64,000 nt of DNA from JAAYZQ01 sp034428935 (GTDB lineage: Bacteria > Chloroflexota > Anaerolineae > JAAYZQ01), in assembly GCA_034428935.1 (NCBI GenBank), contig DAOUHB010000079.1, forward strand, positions 1 through 64,000. The letters are read 5' to 3'. Both the position numbers and the translations under genes were made by a program. Numbering within the stretch: position 1 is the first letter of the stretch; every line of letters starts with the position of its first letter. Below, in pieces: positions 41,757 through 49,408 of the stretch. The notes beneath the pieces are model-generated. The model worked only from the letters and a program-made list of their open reading frames with translations, did no database searches and had not been told where the DNA came from.

Positions 41757-41783
41757 ATAGGTTAATAATCTGCTCTATTCTGC

Positions 41784-41820
41784 GGGCTTGGGAGTGCGCC
41801 CGGCGCGCCCTCCCAAGCCC
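41784..41820 (+). other. 11-bp stem-loop between binding protein and permease genes
   Basis: GGGCTTGGGAG (41784-41794) pairs exactly with CTCCCAAGCCC (41810-41820); the GC-rich loop can pair further. There is no T-run. It occupies the same place as the unrelated hairpin at 2770-2805 in the first ABC operon. Confidence 0.7.
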
Positions 41821-41851
41821 AATGAATAGGCGATACTGCTGGGGGTCTGCC

Positions 41852-42772
41852 TTGGAGCGCTACTTCCTGTCACGGCTGGGGCAATCCATACTGCTTCTGT
41901 TTGGCATCATCATACTGGTCTTTGCCATGGTCCGCATCACCGGCGATCCGGCGGCGTTGATGATGCCACGCGAGGCAACAGCCGCCGACATCGAAGCATT
42001 CCGCGAAAGGATGGGCTTTAACGATCCGCTCATCGTCCAGTTCTGGGACTTTCTCAAAGGCGCCATCACGGGCGATTTTGGGAGCTCCCTGCATTTCAAG
42101 ACGCCGGCCATGCCCCTGGTCCTGGAGCGACTGCCGGCCACTTTACAGCTAGCCAGCATCGCACTGCTAATGGCCCTGGTCGTGTCGATTCCACTGGGGC
42201 TCATAGGCGGCTTTAATCCGGGCAGCCTCCCGGACTCCTTCGGCCGACTGTGGGCCCTCCTGGGGCAGAGCATCCCCAACTTCTGGCTGGGCCTGATGCT
42301 GATCATCTTCTTTGGCGTCAAGCTCCAGTGGTTCCCGACCTTTGGCCGCGACACCTGGAAGTCGGTGATCATGCCAGCTTTTGTCCTCGGCCTGCCGGTC
42401 ATGGGCCAGCTTGTGCGCTTGACCCGATCGGCTGTCCTGGAGATCCGAAGCGAGGACTTTATCCGTACGGCCCACAGCAAAGGTCTGGAACCCCGAACCA
42501 TCTATGTCAAGCACGTGCTACGCAATGTGGCCATCCCGCTGGTGAGCGTCGTCGGCGTCCAGTTTGGCTACATGCTGGGTGGCTCGATTTACATCGAGGC
42601 CATATTCTCCTGGCCGGGAATGGGAGGGCTGTTAGAGCAGTCCATCGGTTGGCGCGACTACCCGTTGGTTCAGGCCATCGCAGTCTTTACCAGCGTCGTA
42701 GTCCTGGTTCTCAACCTGCTGACCGATCTGGCCTACGCCGTGATCGACCCGAGGATTCGCTATGGCAGTTGA
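41852..42772 (+). CDS. ABC transporter permease, DppB-type
   Basis: A 306-residue permease with about six membrane segments. It opens with the family pattern ERYFLSRLGQSILLLFGI, and RITGDPAALMM takes the place of the TPGDP motif. The EAA loop is EDFIRTAHSKGLEPRT. The TTG at 41852 was chosen because GGGGG lies six bases upstream and the family begins here. An ATG at 41822 directly follows the hairpin, lacks a ribosome site and would add ten residues. The C-terminus overlaps the next gene by 11 bases. Confidence 0.88.
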   Translation: MERYFLSRLGQSILLLFGIIILVFAMVRITGDPAALMMPREATAADIEAFRERMGFNDPLIVQFWDFLKGAITGDFGSSLHFKTPAMPLVLERLPATLQLASIALLMALVVSIPLGLIGGFNPGSLPDSFGRLWALLGQSIPNFWLGLMLIIFFGVKLQWFPTFGRDTWKSVIMPAFVLGLPVMGQLVRLTRSAVLEIRSEDFIRTAHSKGLEPRTIYVKHVLRNVAIPLVSVVGVQFGYMLGGSIYIEAIFSWPGMGGLLEQSIGWRDYPLVQAIAVFTSVVVLVLNLLTDLAYAVIDPRIRYGS

Positions 42773-43691
42773 GGCTAGACGCAGAACCCCAGAAAGTATG
42801 CTTGACGTTGAGCGCACCTTTGCCGACCGACTGGCCTACGTTGGCCGGCTGCTCTGGCGCGACCGCAGCGGGATGATCGGTCTCGTCGTCTTTGGCATCG
42901 TGGTACTCGCGGCCGTGTTTGCCCCGCTGATCACGGTGCACGATCCCTTCCAGCAGAACTTGCGCGACAGCAAAATGCCGCCGGCCTGGATCGAAGGCGG
43001 CCGTGCGGATCACCTCTTTGGCACCGACTCGCTCGGCAAAGACCTCTTCAGTCGGGTCATCTATGGCGCGCGCGTGTCGTTATTGGTCGGCCTGTTTGGC
43101 GTGTTGATCGCTGCTGGCCTGGGCATGCTCATCGGTGCCATCGCGGGCTATGTCGGCGGGCGTGTGGATGCAGCCATCATGGGCTTTGTCAACCTGGTCC
43201 TGTCGCTGCCCTATCTGTTGTTTGTGGTGTTCATTGCGTCGGTCTTGGGCCGGAGCCTGATCAATGTCATTCTCATCTTTGGCATCACCGACTCGCCCAT
43301 CTTTGCCCGTGTCACGCGGGGCGAGGTGCTGCGCATCCGCCAGTCGGGTTATGTTGAATCGGCCACCAGCGCCGGAGCACGTTCGGGGCGCATTCTCCTT
43401 GACCACATTTTGCCCAATCTGATCGGACCGCTCATCACCCTGGCCACCTTTGAGATGTCGAGGATGATCTTTTACGAGGCCGGCCTGGGGTTCCTCGGCC
43501 TCAGCGTGCCGCCGAACGAGTATCCCACGTGGGGCAATATGCTGAACGCCGGCCGCAACTATCTCACCAGTTATCCCTGGATGGCGGCCTTTCCTGGTCT
43601 GGCAATCATGTTCACCTCGTTGGGCATGAACCTGCTGGGCGACTGGCTGCGTGACGTGCTCGACCCGCGCCTGCGGCGGGCCCGGAAGTGA
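42762..43691 (+). CDS. ABC transporter permease, DppC-type
   Basis: A 309-residue permease partner. It has a cytoplasmic N-terminus, helix 1 (MIGLVVFGIVVLAAVFAPL), the HDPF and GTDSLGKDLFSRVIYGAR motifs, and the EAA loop GYVESATSAGARS. Its start codon is inside the DppB-type gene, so the two are translationally coupled and probably made in equal amounts. The next gene follows after nine bases. Confidence 0.92.
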   Translation: MAVEARRRTPESMLDVERTFADRLAYVGRLLWRDRSGMIGLVVFGIVVLAAVFAPLITVHDPFQQNLRDSKMPPAWIEGGRADHLFGTDSLGKDLFSRVIYGARVSLLVGLFGVLIAAGLGMLIGAIAGYVGGRVDAAIMGFVNLVLSLPYLLFVVFIASVLGRSLINVILIFGITDSPIFARVTRGEVLRIRQSGYVESATSAGARSGRILLDHILPNLIGPLITLATFEMSRMIFYEAGLGFLGLSVPPNEYPTWGNMLNAGRNYLTSYPWMAAFPGLAIMFTSLGMNLLGDWLRDVLDPRLRRARK

Positions 43692-43700
43692 GAGTCGACG

Positions 43701-44705
43701 ATGCCCAAGATATTGGAAGTCCGTGACCTCGTCACCCGGTTCTATACCACGGATGGCATCGTCCACGCCGTCAACGGTGTCAGCTTTGACCTGCAAGAAG
43801 GGGAGATGCTGGCTATCGTGGGCGAGAGCGGTAGCGGCAAGAGCGTGACCATGATGTCGCTCCTGGGCCTGATCCCCATGCCACCGGGCAAGGTGGAGCA
43901 GGGAGAGGCCATTTTTCATGGCCCCCAGGGAGCGCGTGACCTGCTCCAGCTCCCACCGGAGGAGTTGCGCCAGGTGCGCGGGGGTCAGATCGGCTTTGTC
44001 TTCCAGGACCCGATCTCATCGCTCAACCCCATCCTGACCATCGGGGAGCAGATCAGCGAAAGCCTCGCCAGGCACCTGGGTATGAGCCACCATGATGCCC
44101 ACAACCGCACCATCCAGCTTTTGCACGAGGTTGGCATCCCCGACCCGGAGCTGCGTTACACCGCTTATCCCTTCCAGTTTTCTGGCGGCATGCGCCAAAG
44201 GGTCATGATCGCCATCGCCATCGCGTGCGGTCCCGAGATCGTCATCGCCGACGAGCCCACCACCGCCCTGGACGTCACCGTCCAGGCGCAGATTGTGGAG
44301 CTGTTCAAGCACCTCCGCGATTCCATGGGCATGGCCATCATCTGGATCACGCACGACCTGGGTGTCGTGGCCGGCATCGCCGAGCGGGTGCTGGTCATGT
44401 ATGGTGGCCGCCCGGTCGAGGTAGCGCGGGTGGACGACCTTTACGAGAATCCGAAACATCCGTACACGGTCGGATTGTTGGGCGCTCTGCCTCGCCTGGA
44501 TGTAAGCGAATCGAAACGGCTGGTGAGCATTCGCGGCACACCACCTGACCTGCTGATACCGCTCCAGCACTGCCCTTTTGCCTGGCGCTGCGACTATGCC
44601 TTTGACCGCTGCTGGGCCGAGATCCCGCCGCTGGAGGCAGTGGGGGTGAGCCACCAGGTAGCCTGTTTCTACGACCTGGAGACAGGGAGGCAGCGGCATG
44701 ACTGA
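43701..44705 (+). CDS. ABC transporter ATP-binding protein, DppD-type
   Basis: A 334-residue ATPase. Walker A is GESGSGKS, the Q-loop is FVFQDPISSLNP, the signature FSGGMRQRVMIAIAI, Walker B VIADEPTTALD and the switch His is in WITHDLG. The oligopeptide-type C-terminal extension has a Cys cluster (HCPFAWRCDYAFDRCW). The gene overlaps the following DppF-type gene by eight bases. Confidence 0.92.
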   Translation: MPKILEVRDLVTRFYTTDGIVHAVNGVSFDLQEGEMLAIVGESGSGKSVTMMSLLGLIPMPPGKVEQGEAIFHGPQGARDLLQLPPEELRQVRGGQIGFVFQDPISSLNPILTIGEQISESLARHLGMSHHDAHNRTIQLLHEVGIPDPELRYTAYPFQFSGGMRQRVMIAIAIACGPEIVIADEPTTALDVTVQAQIVELFKHLRDSMGMAIIWITHDLGVVAGIAERVLVMYGGRPVEVARVDDLYENPKHPYTVGLLGALPRLDVSESKRLVSIRGTPPDLLIPLQHCPFAWRCDYAFDRCWAEIPPLEAVGVSHQVACFYDLETGRQRHD

Positions 44706-45729
44706 CAACAAAGCCCTACTGCAAGTGGTAGATCTGAAAAAGCATTTCGCCATCACCGCCGGGTTCTTGAGTCGCCAGATTGGGGCCGTCAAGGCTGTAG
44801 ACGGCATCTCCTTTCAGATCCAGGCCAGTGAGACGCTGGGCCTGGTCGGTGAGAGCGGGTGTGGCAAGTCTACGGCTGGACGGGCAATCCTCCATCTGCT
44901 CCGTCCGACCTCGGGCCAGGTCTTTTTGGGGAACGTCGACCTGACGCAGGCCAGCGCCGAGGAATTGCGCGGCCTGCGGCCCAAGATGCAGATGATATTC
45001 CAGGACCCTTACGCCTCCCTCAACCCGCGCCACTCCGTGGGCAAGATTGTCGGCGAGCCGCTGATCATTCACGGAATCATGCGCAAAGGGAGCCCGGAGC
45101 TTCACGATCGGGTCGCTGAGCTGCTGGAACTCGTGGGCCTGGACCCTATCTACGTGCGCCGCTTTCCCCACGAGTTCTCGGGCGGACAAAGGCAGCGGAT
45201 CGGCATCGCCCGCGCCCTGTCGCTGAATCCTGATTTTATCGTCTGTGACGAGCCGATCTCCGCTCTGGATGTATCCATCCAGGCCCAGGTGGTCAACCTC
45301 ATGCAGGACTTGCAGGAACGTTTGGGGGTGGCCTATCTCTTTATCGCACACGATCTGAGCATGGTCAAGCATATCTCCCACCGGATTGCGGTCATGTACC
45401 TGGGCAAGCTCATGGAGTTGACAGATCGCACAACGCTATTTGATGAACCGCTGCATCCCTACACCCAGTCGCTGAACTCGGCAGTCCCTATTCCCAACCC
45501 CAAACTGGAGCGAAGGAGGCAACGCTTCATCCTCAAGGGAGAGCCGCCCAGCCCGGCCAACCCGCCCCACGGTTGCGTGTTCCATCCGCGTTGCCCGTTG
45601 GCCGTCGAGGAATGTGCCGAGTTGGTGCCCGAGTTTCGGGAGGTCCGCCCCGGCCACTTTGTCGCCTGCCATCTTGCCGATGAGCATGGCAGAAGCATCA
45701 TCGGCGAGGGCAAGGCGCTGTCCTCGTGA
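44698..45729 (+). CDS. ABC transporter ATP-binding protein, DppF-type
   Basis: A 343-residue ATPase partner. Walker A is GESGCGKST, the Q-loop MIFQDPYASLNPRHS, the signature FSGGQRQRIGIARAL, Walker B FIVCDEPISALD and the switch His in FIAHDLS. The C-terminal PPHGCVFHPRCP motif is typical. It ends the operon; a 10-bp hairpin follows. Unlike the first ABC operon, no metabolic enzyme is inserted here, so substrate prediction is weaker; the divergent amidinotransferase-fold gene hints at a guanidino or peptide compound. Confidence 0.92.
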   Translation: MTDNKALLQVVDLKKHFAITAGFLSRQIGAVKAVDGISFQIQASETLGLVGESGCGKSTAGRAILHLLRPTSGQVFLGNVDLTQASAEELRGLRPKMQMIFQDPYASLNPRHSVGKIVGEPLIIHGIMRKGSPELHDRVAELLELVGLDPIYVRRFPHEFSGGQRQRIGIARALSLNPDFIVCDEPISALDVSIQAQVVNLMQDLQERLGVAYLFIAHDLSMVKHISHRIAVMYLGKLMELTDRTTLFDEPLHPYTQSLNSAVPIPNPKLERRRQRFILKGEPPSPANPPHGCVFHPRCPLAVEECAELVPEFREVRPGHFVACHLADEHGRSIIGEGKALSS

Positions 45730-45738
45730 GGGGAGCCC

Positions 45739-45762
45739 GCGGCCAACCTCTAGGTTGGCCGC
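45739..45762. other. 10-bp perfect stem-loop after the ABC operon
   Basis: GCGGCCAACC and its complement around a TCTA loop, between the ATPase gene and the YitT-like gene. No T-run follows, so it may protect the mRNA end or terminate only partly. Confidence 0.6.
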
Positions 45763-45771
45763 ACGCAATCC

Positions 45772-46743
45772 ATGGCTGACAGATCCGAGCTTTCAGACAG
45801 CATGTCACCCGGCAGCGCGCCTCTGCGCTCCAGGCGGCACTTCTGGTCCACGGCATACGATTACGCCCTGACGACGGCCGGCGGCCTCCTCCTGGCCGTT
45901 AACCTCAACCTCTTTTTGGCGCCGGCCAAAATTGCCCCCGGCGGTGTCTCGGGCTCGGCCATCATCATCAACGAGTTCACCGGCTGGCCCATCGGCCTGA
46001 CGATGCTGGTGCTGAACGTGCCCATGATCGTCCTCGGATTCCTCTACCTGGGGCGGTTCGCCTTCCTGGCCCGGACGCTCTATGCCGTCCTGGTCTACAA
46101 CCTGGGCGTCGACCTCCTGGCTCCGTGGCTGCCGGCGGCAGGCATCACCGACGACATGCTGTTGAACGCGCTCTATGGCGGCATTGTGGCCGGCCTGGGC
46201 ACCGGCCTGGTCTATCGCAGTGGCGGGACGACGGCCGGCACGGGCACGCTGAGCCGCGTCATCCAGATGAAAACCGGGATCCCCATCAGCCAGGTCTATT
46301 TCCTGACCGACGGCGGCGTCATCCTCATCGCCGGGCTGGTGTTTGGCTGGGAAGCCGCCCTGTACGCCATGATTACTCTCTTTGTCTGGGGCCTGGCTGC
46401 CGATTACGTCCTGGAAGGACCCAGCGTCGTGCGCATGGCCTTTATCGTCACCGACGAGCCGGGCGCCGTGGCCCACGCACTGCTGGACCGCCTGCACCTG
46501 GGCGTCACCACCTGGCCGGTGGAAGGCGCCTTTACCGAGCACCAGCACACCATCCTGTTCTGCACCGTAGGGCGCCCCCGCGAACGCGCGCTACGGACCG
46601 TGGTGGCCGAGGTGGACCCCCACGCTTTCGTGGTCACCGGGCACGGCCACCAGGCGACCGGCGGCATGCTCGGGCAGACCAGGCGTCCTGGCCAGGACAG
46701 GCACCCTCGCGAGAACAGGCATATGGCGGAGCCACGACCATGA
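45772..46743 (+). CDS. YitT-family membrane protein (DUF161 + DUF2179)
   Basis: A 323-residue membrane protein with five to six hydrophobic segments. The N-terminal YitT part shows LTTAGGLLLAVNLNLFLAPAKI and the duplicated loop motif GGVSGSAIII and SGGTTAGTGTLSRVI. The C-terminal DUF2179 domain (about 220-295) contains VRMAFIVTDEPGAVAHALL. Family members may bind or transport small solutes, but their roles are not established. A hydrophilic tail of about 25 residues follows. The stop overlaps the next start (ATGA). Confidence 0.88.
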   Translation: MADRSELSDSMSPGSAPLRSRRHFWSTAYDYALTTAGGLLLAVNLNLFLAPAKIAPGGVSGSAIIINEFTGWPIGLTMLVLNVPMIVLGFLYLGRFAFLARTLYAVLVYNLGVDLLAPWLPAAGITDDMLLNALYGGIVAGLGTGLVYRSGGTTAGTGTLSRVIQMKTGIPISQVYFLTDGGVILIAGLVFGWEAALYAMITLFVWGLAADYVLEGPSVVRMAFIVTDEPGAVAHALLDRLHLGVTTWPVEGAFTEHQHTILFCTVGRPRERALRTVVAEVDPHAFVVTGHGHQATGGMLGQTRRPGQDRHPRENRHMAEPRP

Positions 46744-47705
46744 GCTATCCCGGCGCCCATCCCTGGGGTCAGGAGAACGGCAGCACAGGCCGGCCCCAGG
46801 CGATGCAGGTCGAGCCCTTTTCGCTGCCGGGCAACTGGTACCGGGGAGTGCTGCACGTCCACAGCACCCTGTCAGACGGGGAGCGCTCGCCCGGCGAGGT
46901 CCTGGACTGGTACCGCGCCCGGGGCTATCACTTTGTGGCCCTCACCGACCACGACGTTCTATCCCAGAGCCAGCGCCTGGCGGATGATTTCGTGACACTG
47001 AGCGGCATCGAGGTCGAGGGCATCGATCCCAACGCCGGGCTGTATCACCTCCTGGGCTTTGGCGGGCAGCACCCGCCCGACATGGAGTATCTCCAGTTGC
47101 TGCCCCTCCAGGAGGCCGTTGACCGGCTGGCGGCCGTGGCCCCCGTGGTGGCCGTGGCCCATCCCTACTGGTCGGGACAGCGGTCGGCCGACCTGCTGGC
47201 CCTGGAGCGCTGTTCCCTGCTGGAAGTGTACAACGGGGGCTGCGAGGTGGACGACGCCAGGGGCTATTCGGCGGTCCACTGGGATGACCTGCTGGCCGCC
47301 GGCCGCCGCTGGTGCGCCCTGGCCACCGACGACGCCCACTGGCGCTCGGGTACCAAGGACGCCGGCCTGGGTTGGACCTGGGTCAGGGCACCGCGCCTTG
47401 AGGCCGAGGCTCTGCTGGATGCACTGACGAAGGGACACTTTTATGCCAGCACAGGGCCCCGGATCGACGACATGGTGGTCGAGGGCAGCCGGGTCCGGGT
47501 GCGCTGCTCCCCGGCCACGGCCATCGACTTTGTGGGCAACGCTCCTTTTAGCCGCCGCATCTCGGCCCCGCCCGGAGAGGTGCTGACTGAAGCAGCCCAC
47601 ACGGTCCACGGCAGCCAGACCTACGTGCGCATCGCCGTTCGCGACGCAGGCGGAAACTGGGCGTGGGTCAATCCCATCTACTTTCAAGGAGAAGGCTTGA
47701 CGTGA
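46740..47705 (+). CDS. PHP-domain metal-dependent phosphoesterase-like protein
   Basis: A 321-residue protein with a PHP domain. Metal-ligand motifs are LHVHSTLSDG (residues about 40-48), LTDHD (about 69-73), the Glu in LSGIEVEG, VAVAHPYW and ATDDAHW near the C-terminal half. This set of His, Asp and Glu residues is complete for a trinuclear site, which is used for phosphodiester, phosphomonoester or other hydrolysis. The last about 90 residues form a separate beta-rich domain. The ATG at 46740 overlaps the upstream stop. An ATG at 46803 would be a shorter alternative. Confidence 0.85.
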   Translation: MSYPGAHPWGQENGSTGRPQAMQVEPFSLPGNWYRGVLHVHSTLSDGERSPGEVLDWYRARGYHFVALTDHDVLSQSQRLADDFVTLSGIEVEGIDPNAGLYHLLGFGGQHPPDMEYLQLLPLQEAVDRLAAVAPVVAVAHPYWSGQRSADLLALERCSLLEVYNGGCEVDDARGYSAVHWDDLLAAGRRWCALATDDAHWRSGTKDAGLGWTWVRAPRLEAEALLDALTKGHFYASTGPRIDDMVVEGSRVRVRCSPATAIDFVGNAPFSRRISAPPGEVLTEAAHTVHGSQTYVRIAVRDAGGNWAWVNPIYFQGEGLT

Positions 47706-48454
47706 CACTGCTTACCTTTGGCTCCGTGCCCTTCGAGGCCGAACTGGTGGTCCTGGACAAGGACGGCACCCTCGTCGACTTTGAGATGTGGAACACCCTG
47801 GCGGCTGTCTGGGTGGATCGCCTGGTCGAGGGCTGGGGCGGAGAGGCGCTGCGGCAAGACCTGGGCCGCAACCTGGGCTACGACTACGAGAAGCGCTACA
47901 GCGATCCCCAGGGGCCCATGGCCATCGCCACCACCGGACAGGTCATGGCCATCGCGGCCGGCACCCTCTACCGCCACGGCATGCCCTGGGCCCAGGCCGA
48001 GGAGAGGGCACAAACGGCCTTCGAGACAAAGGACATCATCCCCCTTGCCAGCCTGATCCGGCCCGCGGGCGACCTGCCTGCGCTGTTTCGGTCGTTGCAA
48101 TCTGCCGGCGTTCCCGTGGCCGTGGTGACCACCGATCACCGCCGCGACACCGAGGAAGCGCTCCAACTCCTGGGCATCGCCGACATGGTCGACTATCTCC
48201 TATGCGGCGACGACGGCATCACACCCAAGCCCGCGCCCGACATGCTGCTGGTCACCTGCCGGCAGATGGGCGTGGAGCCCGGCCGCACCGCCGTCGTGGG
48301 CGACACCCTTGGCGACCTGATCATGGCCGAGCGGGCCGGGGCAGGCCTGCGGGTCGGCGTCCTCACCGGCGCCGGCACCCGCGAGGTCCTGGCCCCCTAC
48401 GCCGACGTTATCATCGAGTCGGTAGACGATATTCGCGCGGCCGCTGGCGAGTGA
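47702..48454 (+). CDS. HAD-family hydrolase (phosphatase-like)
   Basis: A 250-residue haloacid dehalogenase-type enzyme. Motif I is VVLDKDGTLVD (nucleophile Asp and acid/base Asp), motif II VVTTDHR, motif III the Lys in ITPKPAPD and motif IV VVGDTLGDLIM. The cap is a helical insertion of about 80 residues after motif I. The GTG at 47702 has AAGGAGAAGG upstream and overlaps the PHP gene's stop, so the PHP and HAD proteins are probably made together and may act on the same phosphorylated compound. Confidence 0.88.
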   Translation: MTLLTFGSVPFEAELVVLDKDGTLVDFEMWNTLAAVWVDRLVEGWGGEALRQDLGRNLGYDYEKRYSDPQGPMAIATTGQVMAIAAGTLYRHGMPWAQAEERAQTAFETKDIIPLASLIRPAGDLPALFRSLQSAGVPVAVVTTDHRRDTEEALQLLGIADMVDYLLCGDDGITPKPAPDMLLVTCRQMGVEPGRTAVVGDTLGDLIMAERAGAGLRVGVLTGAGTREVLAPYADVIIESVDDIRAAAGE

Positions 48455-48455
48455 G

Positions 48456-48929
48456 CTACCTTCCCTCGTACGCCAGTCTGAGGGTCGGCAGGTCGATCTT
48501 GCTCATTTTCAAGAAGACTTCCATCACCCGCTGTTGTGCCCCGGGATTGGGAGCGTTCAGCAGCTCGGGGAGGGCGGTGGGCACGACCTGCCACGAAATG
48601 CCGTACCTGTCCTTGAGCCAGCCGCACATGCTCTCCTCGCCGCCTTCCGTGAGCTTGTCCCACATGTAATCGATCTCTTCCTGCGACTCACAGTTGATCA
48701 CGAACGAGATGGCCTCGGTGAACTGGAACTGGGGCCCGCCGTTCAGCGCGATAAACTGCTGCCCGTCCAGCTCGAAGGAGACGAGCATGACGCTCCCCGC
48801 TGGCCCCGGCCCGCCCTCGCCGTAACGCGAGATCTCGTTTATCTTCGAGTTCTTGAAGATGGAGGTATAGAAGCTGGCCGCCTCCTCGGCCTGGTCCTCG
48901 AACCACAGATAGGGCGTGATTCTCTGCAT
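48456..48929 (-). CDS. PhnB-like / 3-dmu-9_3-mt family protein (VOC fold)
   Basis: A 157-residue protein of the VOC fold. It begins with ITPYLWFEDQAEEAASFYTSIFKNSKI, and MLVSFELDGQQFIALNGGP, FVINCESQEEIDYMWDKL and YGISWQVVPTALPELL are family landmarks. Despite the old name (3-demethylubiquinone methyltransferase), such proteins are not proven methyltransferases. The start has AGGAGG upstream. It is convergent with the HAD gene (one base apart) and its upstream region is filled by an 83-bp tandem repeat array. Confidence 0.9.
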   Translation of the reverse strand: MQRITPYLWFEDQAEEAASFYTSIFKNSKINEISRYGEGGPGPAGSVMLVSFELDGQQFIALNGGPQFQFTEAISFVINCESQEEIDYMWDKLTEGGEESMCGWLKDRYGISWQVVPTALPELLNAPNPGAQQRVMEVFLKMSKIDLPTLRLAYEGR

Positions 48930-49007
48930 TGTATTCCTCCTCAGTCAGGATAGGTGTTCGTCATGTAGTCGTTTGGGGGCGCAGAAAATCGACAGGGCGG
49001 CGGCCGG

Positions 49008-49397
49008 CCTCGACAAGTCGAGGAGTCCAGGTGGGCGCAGAATCGGGAGTCCCGGACTTGTCCGGGCAAGCTCACAGGGCGGCGGCTCGGCCTCGACAAG
49101 TCGAGGTGTCCAGGAGTACACAGGATTGGGAGTCCCGGACTTGTCCGGGCAAGCTCGCAGGGCGGCGGCCGGCCTCGACAAGTCGAGGAGTCCAGGAGTG
49201 CACAGAATCGGGAGTCCCGGACTTGTCCGGGCAAGCTCACAGGGCGGCGGCTCGGCCTCGACAAGTCGAGGAGTCCGGGAGTACACAGGATCGGGAGTCC
49301 CGGACTTGTCCGGGCAAGCTCACAGGGTGACGGCTCGGCCTCGACAAGTCGAGGAGTCCGGGAGTGCACAGGATTGGGAGTCCCGGACTTGTCCGGG
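49008..49397. repeat. Five tandem 83-bp units, each with two palindromes
   Basis: Palindrome A (CCTCGACAAGTCGAGG) begins at 49008, 49091, 49173, 49256 and 49339. Palindrome B (CCCGGACTTGTCCGGG) begins at 49051, 49134, 49216, 49299 and 49382. The period is 82-83 bp and the sequence between is conserved with a few substitutions. The centre of A (GACAAGTC) is the reverse complement of the centre of B (GACTTGTC), so each unit can fold as two small hairpins or as one A:B hairpin. 82-83 bp is not a multiple of three, so it is not a protein repeat. It fills most of the 479-bp gap between the PhnB-like gene and the polymerase gene. Confidence 0.9.
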
Positions 49398-49408
49398 CAC
49401 TCCGGTTG

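Noticed and set aside
48941..49369. Protein-coding repeats across the 83-bp array
   Set aside because: The period is 82-83 bp, so each unit shifts frame; open frames exist on both strands only because the repeat lacks stops.
49008..49397. CRISPR array
   Set aside because: The sequence between the palindromes is conserved in all five units rather than variable, the unit is about 83 bp, and no cas gene is near.
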